Part shown: one piece after another, positions 18,375-25,287 of the stretch | Position numbering within the stretch: the first letter of the stretch is position 1 | Layout of the letters: each line of letters opens with the position of its first letter | NCBI RefSeq assembly: GCF_014897705.1 | Contig: NZ_JABUXV010000028.1 | Span: forward strand, 1-46,767 | Reading direction: 5' to 3' | Origin: Brachybacterium sp. FME24 | GTDB taxonomy: Bacteria > Actinomycetota > Actinomycetes > Actinomycetales > Dermabacteraceae | DNA length: 46,767 bases | Program-made: the position numbers and the translations under genes | Notes under the pieces: generated by a model | Database searches by the model: none | Told to the model about the DNA's origin: nothing | The model's input: the letters and a program-made list of their open reading frames with translations, nothing else

Positions 18375-19223
18375 TCATGTCTCGTCGTCCCGCTGCCACG
18401 GCGCCCGGAGCGCGCGGCGGGACGCCTTCCGCTGGGACTGGAGCACTGCCCGCTGCTGGAACCGGCGGTACCAGTTCGGGGAGGTCATCGCTCGGATGAG
18501 CGGCCTGGGCGCGATCCGGGAGAACTCCCCGGCGGTCCGGTACTTGACCGAGGGGATCGACAGCACGGTGCCCTTGGCGGTGTCCTTGAGGGCCTGCTCG
18601 ACCACGAACGGCGCCTTCAACCAGGTGACGCGGGGCATGCCGTCCATGGACATCGCGGCGCGCTCATGGAACTCGGTCTGCACGAATCCGGGCAGCAGGG
18701 CCGTGGCGGTGACGCCCGTACCCTTGAGCTCCATCGCGAGCGACTCGGTGAAGACGGTGACCCAGCTCTTGGAGGCGGCGTACGGGCCGGCTGTCGTATA
18801 GCCCGCCAGCGAGCTCACGTTGAGGATCGCGCCGCGCCGCCGCTGCACCATGGTGCGGGCTGCGGCATGGGAGAGCACCAGGACAGCCTTCATGAGGGTG
18901 TCCATCTGCTTCTCATGGTCCTCGACCCCGATGTCGAGGAAGCCTCCGCGCAGTCCGTAGCCGGCGTTGTTGATCAGCAGATCGATCCGGTCGACGGGAT
19001 CGGTGAGACGGACCGCGACCCGCTCCAGCCGCTCCCGTTCCGAGAGGTCCGCGGGGAGGATCTCGACACGGACGTCGTGGACGTCGCGGATCTGCTCGGA
19101 CACAGCATGGAGCCGGTCCTCATCCCGTGAGACCAGCACGAGATCATGACCTGTGCCTGCCAGCTGCCAGGCGAATTCCAGACCCAGTCCTGATGTCGAA
19201 CCGGTCACGAGTGCGCGCGCCAT
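18375..19223 (-). CDS. Short-chain dehydrogenase/reductase
   Basis: NAD(P)-dependent oxidoreductase of unknown substrate. The Rossmann motif is VTGSTSGLG (residues 6-14), the family motif LLINNAG, the catalytic Ser is in LNVSSLAGY and Tyr/Lys are in YAASK. After the core, a C-terminal extension of about 60 residues (PNWYRRFQQRAVLQSQRK) is Arg-rich. I start at the second ATG (19223) because TAAGAT ends exactly 6 bases upstream, as in neighbouring leaderless genes; the ATG two codons earlier would be inside that leader. It lies head to head with xthA. Confidence 0.9.
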   Translation of the reverse strand: MARALVTGSTSGLGLEFAWQLAGTGHDLVLVSRDEDRLHAVSEQIRDVHDVRVEILPADLSERERLERVAVRLTDPVDRIDLLINNAGYGLRGGFLDIGVEDHEKQMDTLMKAVLVLSHAAARTMVQRRRGAILNVSSLAGYTTAGPYAASKSWVTVFTESLAMELKGTGVTATALLPGFVQTEFHERAAMSMDGMPRVTWLKAPFVVEQALKDTAKGTVLSIPSVKYRTAGEFSRIAPRPLIRAMTSPNWYRRFQQRAVLQSQRKASRRALRAPWQRDDET

Positions 19224-19297
19224 GGGCATATCTTACGACTGCCCGGAGCGTCCCGAGGCCCGCTCTGCACCGTCCCGCGCCCCGTAGGATCGTGGGC

Positions 19298-20098
19298 ATG
19301 CGTATCGCCACCTGGAACATCAACTCGCTGCGGGCACGGATGGACCGTGTGCTCGCCTTCCTGGAGCGTCACGAGGTCGACGTCCTCGCTCTGCAGGAGA
19401 CCAAGGCCAAGCCCGAGCAGCTGGACCTCACGGCGCTGCAGGACGCCGGGTACGAGGTCAGCGCTCATGGCCTGAACCAGTGGAACGGGGTCGCCCTGAT
19501 CTCGCGCGTCGGCCTGAGCGACGTGCAGACCCAGCTGCCGGCCGTCCCCACCTATCCCGAGGACGAGACCGGCGTGGTCGAGGCCCGCGCCCTCAGCGGA
19601 GTCGTCGGCGACGGGCTGCGGATCTGGTCGCTCTACGTGCCCAACGGCCGCGAGGTGGACCATCCTCACTACGCGTACAAGCTGCGGTGGCTGGAGGCGC
19701 TGCGCGCCGAGGGCGAGCGCGAGCTCGCCGCGGATGAGGCCTCCCGCACCGTCCTGGTGGGCGACTTCAACGTCGCCCCGCGCGACGAGGACGTATGGGA
19801 CATGGACGCCTTCGAGGGGAAGACGCACGTCACCGAGCCCGAGCGGTCGGCGTTCCGCGCGATCGTCGACGCCGGTTTTGCCGACGTGGTGCGACCAGAC
19901 CACGAGGGCCCCGGCATCTACACCTACTGGGACTACCAGGCACTGCGGTTCCCGAAGAAGGAAGGGATGCGCATCGATTTCGTGCTCGGCTCCCCGGCGG
20001 TGCAGTCGGCGGTGACCGGATCCTTCATCGACCGCGAGGAGCGCAAGGGCAAGGGCGCCTCGGATCACGCGCCCGTCGTGGTCGACCTGGACTTCTGA
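19298..20098 (+). CDS. xthA: Exodeoxyribonuclease III/AP endonuclease
   Basis: Base-excision repair nuclease. 266 residues. Active-site segments are TWNINSLRARM (Asn), LALQETKA (Glu), YVPNGRE, VGDFNVAPRDED (Asp/Asn) and GASDHAPVVVDL (Asp-His). TAGGAT ends 7 bases before the ATG, again a leaderless-type promoter. An upstream in-frame extension exists but lies over the SDR gene promoter. A 10-pair terminator follows 13 bases after the stop. Confidence 0.95.
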   Translation: MRIATWNINSLRARMDRVLAFLERHEVDVLALQETKAKPEQLDLTALQDAGYEVSAHGLNQWNGVALISRVGLSDVQTQLPAVPTYPEDETGVVEARALSGVVGDGLRIWSLYVPNGREVDHPHYAYKLRWLEALRAEGERELAADEASRTVLVGDFNVAPRDEDVWDMDAFEGKTHVTEPERSAFRAIVDAGFADVVRPDHEGPGIYTYWDYQALRFPKKEGMRIDFVLGSPAVQSAVTGSFIDREERKGKGASDHAPVVVDLDF

Positions 20099-20110
20099 GA
20101 CGGCGCGGAG

Positions 20111-20136
20111 CCGGGCTCACAGAGCGGTGAGCCCGG
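20111..20136 (+). terminator. Terminator of xthA
   Basis: CCGGGCTCAC pairs perfectly with GTGAGCCCGG across a 6-base loop, 13 bases after the stop codon. No T run follows. Confidence 0.75.
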
Positions 20137-20199
20137 GACGTCGACCGCGAGGTCGAGGGGCCCGGTCTCTGACGGGCACTGGCCCGGCACGGTGCGGCA

Positions 20200-20271
20200 G
20201 GGCGTCGCCTTCACGGTAGAGGGACGTCGCTCTCGCTGTAGGGGGACGTCGCCGTGATGGCAGGGCGTCGC
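20200..20271. repeat. Four GGRCGTCGC boxes at 21-base spacing
   Basis: GGGCGTCGC or GGGACGTCGC occurs at about 20200, 20221, 20242 and 20262, each 20-21 bases apart, so all face the same side of the helix. They sit about 340-400 bases before the pilus operon. Apart from these boxes and the xthA terminator, I see nothing else in the 20099-20602 gap except a presumed pilus-operon promoter close to its right end. Confidence 0.55.
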
Positions 20272-20602
20272 CCCGAGGGGCGACGGAAGCGCCCCGCACA
20301 CAACGATGGAGCGGCGCCGCGATCAGACGCGGCACCGCTCCGCACGATCCGTGAGCATCGGTATCAGGCGTGCAGAGTGTGTGGCTGCGGTGGCGCTTTC
20401 GACGCCTCACAGCCGGTCCGTTGCGGGGACCAGTCGCACGTGGGTTCCGGTGCCGGTATTCGTGTTGTGCAGATCACACTACGCTGGACTCGAGAGGCAC
20501 GCAAGCCCCCGGCTCCGCTGTCCTTTCCTCCCCAGAGGGTGGTTGTCCACCGCCGCTGGGTCAGCTCTGCACCGAGCACCTCATGGCGTCCACGATGACG
20601 GC

Positions 20603-21763
20603 ATGACCAGCACCTCAGCACCATCCCGACGAGCCATCGCCCCCGCTCCCGGGGTGCTCGACAGCGGCGCGAGGGCGCTCCCTGCGGGCGCACCGACCGG
20701 CAGCCCGGTGCGCCGGCCAGCACGGTTCCCCGGAACGTCACCGACCCCTCCCGCCGCGGTCGACGACACTGCCCCGAGGGCCCTCTGGATCGGCGCGGAG
20801 ACGGCCTTGCAGGAGCTGGTCCGCGACCACGCCACCGCCGCCGGCATCGAACTCCTCGACTCCCCCGGGGACGCTGCGGTGAGGTGTCTGGTGATCGACG
20901 ACGTCGCACTCGGAGGGGACCCCGTGCCGGCCGTCCCGGGCCGCCTTCCCCTGCTGGTGGTGACCTCGCAGACCGAGGTGCCCCGCGCACTGTGGGAGCG
21001 GGCGCTGGCCGCCGGTGCCCGCGCCGTGCTCACCCTCCCCGACGGCTCCGAGGAGCTGCTCTCCCAGCTGACCGAGCTCGCCCGACCCCGCGCGGCCTCC
21101 ACCGTGATCGCCGTGGCGGGTGGGTGCGGCGGCGCAGGCGCCTCGAGCTTCGCCGCCCGGCTGGCGGCGGCGGCACGGCCTGCCGGTCCCGTCGTCCTGA
21201 TCGATGCGGACCCTCTGGGAGGAGGCCTCGACCTCCTGGTCGAGGGCACCGACGCGGACGGCATCTCCTGGGAGGACGCGACCGGCCTCGGTCCGGACGA
21301 CGGGGTCGCGCTGCGGGACGGTCTTCCACGGATCGACGAGATCGGGCTGCTGGGCTCCCGAGCCCAGCTCGGGCCGGAACCGCCCGCCCTGTCACGCGTC
21401 CTCTCCGCGCTGACCCCGCTCGGGGGAACGGTCGTCGTGGACCTCGCCGACGCCCTGGTGCCGGTCGCGGCGGAGCATGCCGATCACCTCCTCCTGGTCG
21501 TCCCGGCCTCGGATCATGCGGTGCGTGCCGCCGCGCGCAGGCTGCGCACCTGGCGCCTCCCCGACACCATCACCCAGGTGGTCGTGCGCCGACGGGGACC
21601 TCTGGCCCCTGCCGAGGTCGCCGAAGACCTCGCGCTCCCGCTGGCCGCCTCCTTCCGCGACGGCCCGCGGGGTGCGGTGCCGCTGCTGGACGTGCGCCGT
21701 CGAGGCGCCGATCGGGCAGCGCGCCGGCTGCTGCAGCGCCTGCTCGCGGAGGGCCGGTCATGA
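20603..21763 (+). CDS. Ssd/CpaE-like ATPase of Tad pilus locus
   Basis: 386-residue protein of the septum-site-determining Ssd (CpaE-like) group that heads actinobacterial Tad pilus operons. A Pro/Ala-rich N-terminus is followed by a degenerate receiver-like part (CLVIDDVALGGDPVPA) and a MinD-type domain with AVAGGCGGAGASSFAARL, where the P-loop Lys of KGGxGK is missing (GGCGGAGASS), so ATP binding may be weak, as in other Ssd proteins. It ends with ATGA overlap into tadA. The start is the ATG just after the promoter-like CACGAT; upstream ATGs fall in the noncoding gap. Confidence 0.85.
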   Translation: MTSTSAPSRRAIAPAPGVLDSGARALPAGAPTGSPVRRPARFPGTSPTPPAAVDDTAPRALWIGAETALQELVRDHATAAGIELLDSPGDAAVRCLVIDDVALGGDPVPAVPGRLPLLVVTSQTEVPRALWERALAAGARAVLTLPDGSEELLSQLTELARPRAASTVIAVAGGCGGAGASSFAARLAAAARPAGPVVLIDADPLGGGLDLLVEGTDADGISWEDATGLGPDDGVALRDGLPRIDEIGLLGSRAQLGPEPPALSRVLSALTPLGGTVVVDLADALVPVAAEHADHLLLVVPASDHAVRAAARRLRTWRLPDTITQVVVRRRGPLAPAEVAEDLALPLAASFRDGPRGAVPLLDVRRRGADRAARRLLQRLLAEGRS

Positions 21764-23088
21764 CCCCGGCGACGAGGGTCGGTCCTGAGCAGACGCTCGC
21801 ACTGCTCATAGACCTCGTCCGTGAGGACCTCGTCCGCAACCCAGGACTGGTCGACGTCCCGCGCGTCGCCCAGGCTCTTCGCCGTCAGGGCAGGGTCCTC
21901 GGCGCGGCCGCGACCCTCGAGCTCACGTCCCGCATCCGCGACCACATCGACGGGCTCGGCCCGCTGCAGCCCCTGGTCTCCGCCGGTGTCACCGACCTTC
22001 TGGTCAACGACGACGGGTCGGTCTGGGTCGATGATGCGGAGGGGCTGCATGCTGCCGACCTGCACCTGGGCCCTCAGCAGGCCCGCGATCTCGCCGTGCG
22101 CCTGGCGACCTCCGGAGGTCGCCGCCTGGACGACGCCGTGCCCTGGGTGGATGCCCATCTGCCCTCGGGGATCCGCCTCCACGCCGTGCTCCCGCCGCTC
22201 TCGCCCGGCGGTGCGATCGTGTCGCTGCGCCTGCCCGGCGGCGAAGCGCTGGATCTCGAAGCGCTCGAGGCGCTCGGCGCCTTCGGCCCGCAGGGCCGGA
22301 AGGTGCTGCTCGCGATCATCGCCTCTCGCCTCCCGTTCCTGGTCACCGGAGGAACGGGGACCGGGAAGTCCACGCTGCTGGCCGCCATGCTGGGAGAGGT
22401 TCCGCACGGCGAGCGGATCGTCGTGGTCGAGGACGTGCTGGAACTGGCCGTGGATCATCCGCACGTCGTGCATCTGCAGTCTCGTCATGCGAACAGCGAA
22501 GGTGCCGGAGCCGTGGACCTCATCGCCCTGGTGCGGCAGAGCCTGCGCATGCGACCGGACCGGATCGTGCTCGGCGAATGCCGGGGCGCCGAGATCCAGG
22601 AGCTGCTGCAAGCCCTGAACACCGGCCATGAGGGAGGCTGCGGCACGGTCCACGCCAATACGGCGCACGACGTCCCTGCTCGGCTGGAGGCCCTCGGAGC
22701 CCTGGGAGGCCTGGGCCGCAGTGCCCTTGCCGCGCAGGTCGCGAGCGCTCTCGAGGTCGTGATCCACCTCGGCCGCCGCAAGGGGCGGCGGGTCCTGGAG
22801 GAGATCGCCCTGCTCCACCGCGCTGACGACGGCATGCTCCAGGCCACCACCGCCTGGCACGTGGACGGCGCGGAGCTCCGGGACGGCCCGGCCGCCCCGG
22901 CGCTCGCGGCCCGGCTCGGCCGCACCTCCCAGGAGCACCCGCCCGCTCGACCCGCGACGCCGCCCAGCCCCACCGCACCCGATCGGTCCTCACCCCCCGA
23001 GCTCGACGCGAGAACCAGTGACGTCCACGAGGGTGCCCAGGGGGCATCGGTCCAGGCGTCCCACCGCTCCGGCAGGAGAGCGGCATGA
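21760..23088 (+). CDS. tadA: Tad pilus ATPase TadA/CpaF
   Basis: Hexameric secretion ATPase that drives Flp pilus assembly at the inner face of the membrane. 442 residues; Walker A GGTGTGKST near 199-207, Asp box IVVVEDVLEL, Walker B IVLGECRGAE and His box GHEGGCGTVHANT. A Pro/Ser-rich tail of about 60 residues (PPARPATPPSPTAP) extends past the usual end. ATGA overlaps at both ends show strict coupling with the flanking genes. Confidence 0.95.
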   Translation: MTPATRVGPEQTLALLIDLVREDLVRNPGLVDVPRVAQALRRQGRVLGAAATLELTSRIRDHIDGLGPLQPLVSAGVTDLLVNDDGSVWVDDAEGLHAADLHLGPQQARDLAVRLATSGGRRLDDAVPWVDAHLPSGIRLHAVLPPLSPGGAIVSLRLPGGEALDLEALEALGAFGPQGRKVLLAIIASRLPFLVTGGTGTGKSTLLAAMLGEVPHGERIVVVEDVLELAVDHPHVVHLQSRHANSEGAGAVDLIALVRQSLRMRPDRIVLGECRGAEIQELLQALNTGHEGGCGTVHANTAHDVPARLEALGALGGLGRSALAAQVASALEVVIHLGRRKGRRVLEEIALLHRADDGMLQATTAWHVDGAELRDGPAAPALAARLGRTSQEHPPARPATPPSPTAPDRSSPPELDARTSDVHEGAQGASVQASHRSGRRAA

Positions 23089-24197
23089 CCCTCCTCGTGG
23101 CCCTCGCCGTGCTGGCTCTGCTCACCACCCTTGCGGTGGCATGGGGCGCCGCTCCCCCGCGCATCGCCGTCGGACCTCGGATCCGGCCGGGCCGGACCCG
23201 GCGGGCGGCTGCCGGGCGCCTCGAGGTCGCCCGGATGGTGGAGCAGCTGGCCACGGTGATCAATTCCGGCGCCGGCCTCCGGCAGGCATGGAGCGCCGTC
23301 GCCCGCTCACTCCCTGCGGGCGAGCTGACCGACCTGGCTCGTGCGGCGGGTGCCGGCGCCGATCCTCGACGCGCCGCCACGGGCGCCCTGGCCTCCTCCG
23401 AGGCGATCAGCTCCCTGGGGGCTGCGCTCGCGGTGGCCGAACACACGGGCGCACCGACCTCCGGACTGCTGCAGAGCCTGGCGGAAGCCCTCCGTGACCT
23501 GCACGATGCCGCCCAGGCGCGCCGCAGCGCCTTCACCGGCCCGCGGTCCACGGCCCGCATCCTGCTCGTCCTGCCGCTGGCAGGTCTCGGCCTGGGCATG
23601 CTGCTCGGGGGTGATCCGCTGCGCCTGCTGATCGACTCGCCCGCCGGGAACCTGCTGGGTGCTCTCGGCATCGCGCTGACCGGCGTGGGCTGGTGGTGGA
23701 TGCAACGGCTGATCCACCGAGCCGATCCCCCGTCGACGGAGCGCGTGGATCCCTCGGTGGTGCTCGAGCTGATCGCCGGGGCGCTCGAATCCGGGTTGCC
23801 CCTTGCTCGGTCCGTCCGCTCGGTCGCCCAGGCCCTCGCTGCCGGACCCGACACCGAGTCGCTCACCCGAGCGGCGACGGCTCTCGAGGCCGGGCTCGCC
23901 CCCGAGCTCGCCACAGCGGACCTGCCCCCGGAGTTCGCCGCGCTCAGCGAGTCCGCGATCCTCGCCGAATCGGCCGGGGCCGACCTCTCCCGGGTGCTGC
24001 GCTCCGCCGCCCGGGACGCCCGCCGGGGCCGGGCCCGGGACTCCGAGGTGCGCGCGGCGCAGCTCGCCGTGCGTCTCGTCCTGCCCACCGGGGTGGCGCT
24101 GCTGCCCGCCTTCGTGGTCCTCGGGATCATCCCGACGGTGATCTCCCTGCTCGGGGGCACCATCGCCCTCACCACGACGGGGGGCGCCCCGCTATGA
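23085..24197 (+). CDS. Fused TadB-TadC pilus platform protein
   Basis: 370-residue membrane protein with two type II secretion F domains in one chain: residues ~45-150 (MVEQLATVINSGAGLRQAW) and ~225-345 (VVLELIAGALESGLPLARS), each followed by paired membrane spans. Usually TadB and TadC are separate proteins of the inner-membrane platform; here they are fused, which fixes a 1:1 ratio. It follows tadA with an ATGA overlap. Single-domain duplication is the alternative reading, but the two halves differ as TadB and TadC do. Confidence 0.88.
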   Translation: MTLLVALAVLALLTTLAVAWGAAPPRIAVGPRIRPGRTRRAAAGRLEVARMVEQLATVINSGAGLRQAWSAVARSLPAGELTDLARAAGAGADPRRAATGALASSEAISSLGAALAVAEHTGAPTSGLLQSLAEALRDLHDAAQARRSAFTGPRSTARILLVLPLAGLGLGMLLGGDPLRLLIDSPAGNLLGALGIALTGVGWWWMQRLIHRADPPSTERVDPSVVLELIAGALESGLPLARSVRSVAQALAAGPDTESLTRAATALEAGLAPELATADLPPEFAALSESAILAESAGADLSRVLRSAARDARRGRARDSEVRAAQLAVRLVLPTGVALLPAFVVLGIIPTVISLLGGTIALTTTGGAPL

Positions 24198-24337
24198 GAC
24201 GCGCATCCATCTGGCCCGTGCCCTGCCATCTCCCGCCCCGCCGAGCGCTCCGTCGTGCGCAGGGCTCCCTCCGTGCGTCGGTCCCTTCCCGGGTCGACGC
24301 CGGGCAGCCGCGGCTGCCCACCCGGACCGGCACCTGA
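24194..24337 (+). CDS. Possible 47-residue ORF after tadBC
   Basis: ATG overlaps the tadBC stop (CTATGA). The product is Arg/Pro-rich (RRASIWPVPCHLPPRRALRR) without a recognisable domain and its 3' half lies on strong inverted repeats. Either a coupled leader ORF or chance; no homology is evident. Confidence 0.2.
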   Translation: MRRASIWPVPCHLPPRRALRRAQGSLRASVPSRVDAGQPRLPTRTGT

Positions 24338-24390
24338 CGGTCCGGATCGAGCGGCGCCCGCCGCTCGCCACCGGGCGGTGCCCACCGCCC
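24302..24390 (+). other. Four consecutive stem-loops before the pilin gene
   Basis: GGGCAGCCG/CGGCTGCCC (24302-24319, loopless palindrome), CCGGACCG/CGGTCCGG (24322-24345), CGAGCGGCG/CGCCGCTCG (24348-24367) and GGGCGGTG/CACCGCCC (24373-24390) follow each other with 2-5-base gaps. They end 20 bases before the pilin ATG, leaving the ribosome site AGTAGGAG free. Such a train could end upstream transcription or protect a processed pilin mRNA. Confidence 0.65.
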
Positions 24391-24410
24391 ACGAAGAGTA
24401 GGAGAACACC

Positions 24411-24536
24411 ATGTCCGCCACGAAGAACCGGATGCGCCGCTCCCTCGATCGCGTGATGCGCGACGAGACCGGCGCCTCCACCGCGGAGTACGCCATCACG
24501 GTGCTCGCAACCGTGGACGGAAAAAAGCATACTTAG
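24411..24536 (+). pseudogene. Flp/DUF4244-type pilin gene, cut by insertion
   Basis: The start is well supported (AGGAGAACACC before ATG) and the N-terminus RRSLDRVMRDETGASTAEYAI has the prepilin cleavage region and the Glu five residues into the mature helix (G-A-S-T-A-E-Y). Flp-type pilins continue with about 20 hydrophobic residues; here the helix stops after YAITVLAT and reads VDGKKHT then TAG. The product (41 residues) could not form a membrane span. I infer that an integrated element joined at about 24510-24516. The remaining pilin 3' end and tadE/tadF genes should lie beyond the right edge. Confidence 0.75.
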
Positions 24537-24539
24537 ACA

Positions 24540-24578
24540 GCGCCAGATTGCGCCGGTTCGCGCCAGTTCCGCTATACT
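24540..24578 (+). promoter_or_regulatory. 10-base repeats and promoter at element left end
   Basis: GCGCCAGATT, GCGCCGGTTC and GCGCCAGTTC stand in tandem at 24540-24569, immediately before a near-consensus -10 TATACT (24573-24578). The repeats cover the -35 region, so a regulator or the replication protein binding there would control the HTH-rep transcript. An additional hairpin, ACACCGG/CCGGTGT, lies at 24645-24668. Confidence 0.55.
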
Positions 24579-24721
24579 GGAGGCGCGGTCGAAGCTCGAT
24601 CGCGACCCCGACCGGAGCAGTGCCCCTCCGACGGAAAGAAGGAGACACCGGTCAGGGCACTCCGGTGTAAGAGGGATCGGCGAGCGACCCGTCCCCTCGG
24701 ATAAAAGCGGCAAGGTCGCGT

Positions 24722-24910
24722 GTCGGGGCCAAGAGATGGGCTCCTCCCGACTGCCACAGGTGTCCCACGCTTGCGTACCGGTGCGACTCCCGGCGCGAGT
24801 CATAGGCCAGAGTCGCGGGTGCCGAGGCGATGGGCTTCCTCGGGTTCACCGGCCGCAGATGTCCCACCCTCGTCGGACCTGGCGCTCCAGCGACGAGGCA
24901 TAGGCCAGAG
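24722..24910 (+). ncRNA. Two tandem copies of a structured leader RNA
   Basis: Copy A (24722-24810) and copy B (24822-24910) share GATGGGCT, TGTCCCAC and the tail CATAGGCCAGAG in the same order but differ in the paired parts. Stem 1 is GTCGGG/CCCGAC in A and CCGAGG/CCTCGG in B. Stem 2 is CTTGCG/CGCGAG with inner CCGG/CCGG in A, and CTCGTCG/CGACGAG with inner CTGG/CCAG in B. Helices are kept while sequence changes, which points to selected RNA structure. It lies between the promoter and the HTH-rep genes; a further hairpin CCCTCACT/AGTGAGGG follows at 24919-24938. Confidence 0.55.
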
Positions 24911-24990
24911 CGCAGCCGCCCTCACTGGCAAGTGAGGGATTCAAAAGGCGGCCATTTGTGCACGGGTGTTGACTCCCAAGGAGAGTCCCC

Positions 24991-25287
24991 GTGTCATCGA
25001 CATCGACACAGAACCAGCCCCAGACCGTCTATTCCCTGCGCGACCTCGTCGACCGCGGATATGGCGCCTACTCGACGTTGCGTGGCCACGTCGCTGCTGG
25101 CCGCCTTCCGTCCATCCGCGTGGGCAACCGGATCAAGATCCGCCAGCAGGATCTCGACGCCTTCGTGACCAGTTCGGCGGAGGCCGACGAGGCGGCCCTC
25201 CAGCGGGTGGTCGACAGCGCCCCGCCTCTCACGCCGGGCCAGCGTGAACGCCTCGCCATGATCCTTGGTGGAGGTGCGTCGGCATGA
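24991..25287 (+). CDS. Excisionase-like helix-turn-helix protein
   Basis: 98 residues. A winged HTH of the HTH_17/excisionase type spans about residues 13-58 (VYSLRDLVDRGYGAYSTL, then AAGRLPSIRVGNRIKI and QQDLDAF); the tail is acidic, with TPGQRERLAMIL. It may act as excisionase or as a regulator of the rep gene. Start GTG is chosen because AAGGAGAG lies 6-9 bases upstream. Stop overlaps the rep ATG (ATGA), so the protein and the helicase are made together. No integrase is next to it, which is unusual for a true Xis. Confidence 0.8.
   Translation: MSSTSTQNQPQTVYSLRDLVDRGYGAYSTLRGHVAAGRLPSIRVGNRIKIRQQDLDAFVTSSAEADEAALQRVVDSAPPLTPGQRERLAMILGGGASA

Noticed and set aside
24722..24910. tRNA gene or known tandem riboswitch
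   Set aside because: No cloverleaf with CCA-ready acceptor or anticodon arm, and conserved cores of glycine, cyclic-di-GMP, cobalamin or SAM riboswitches are not recognised.
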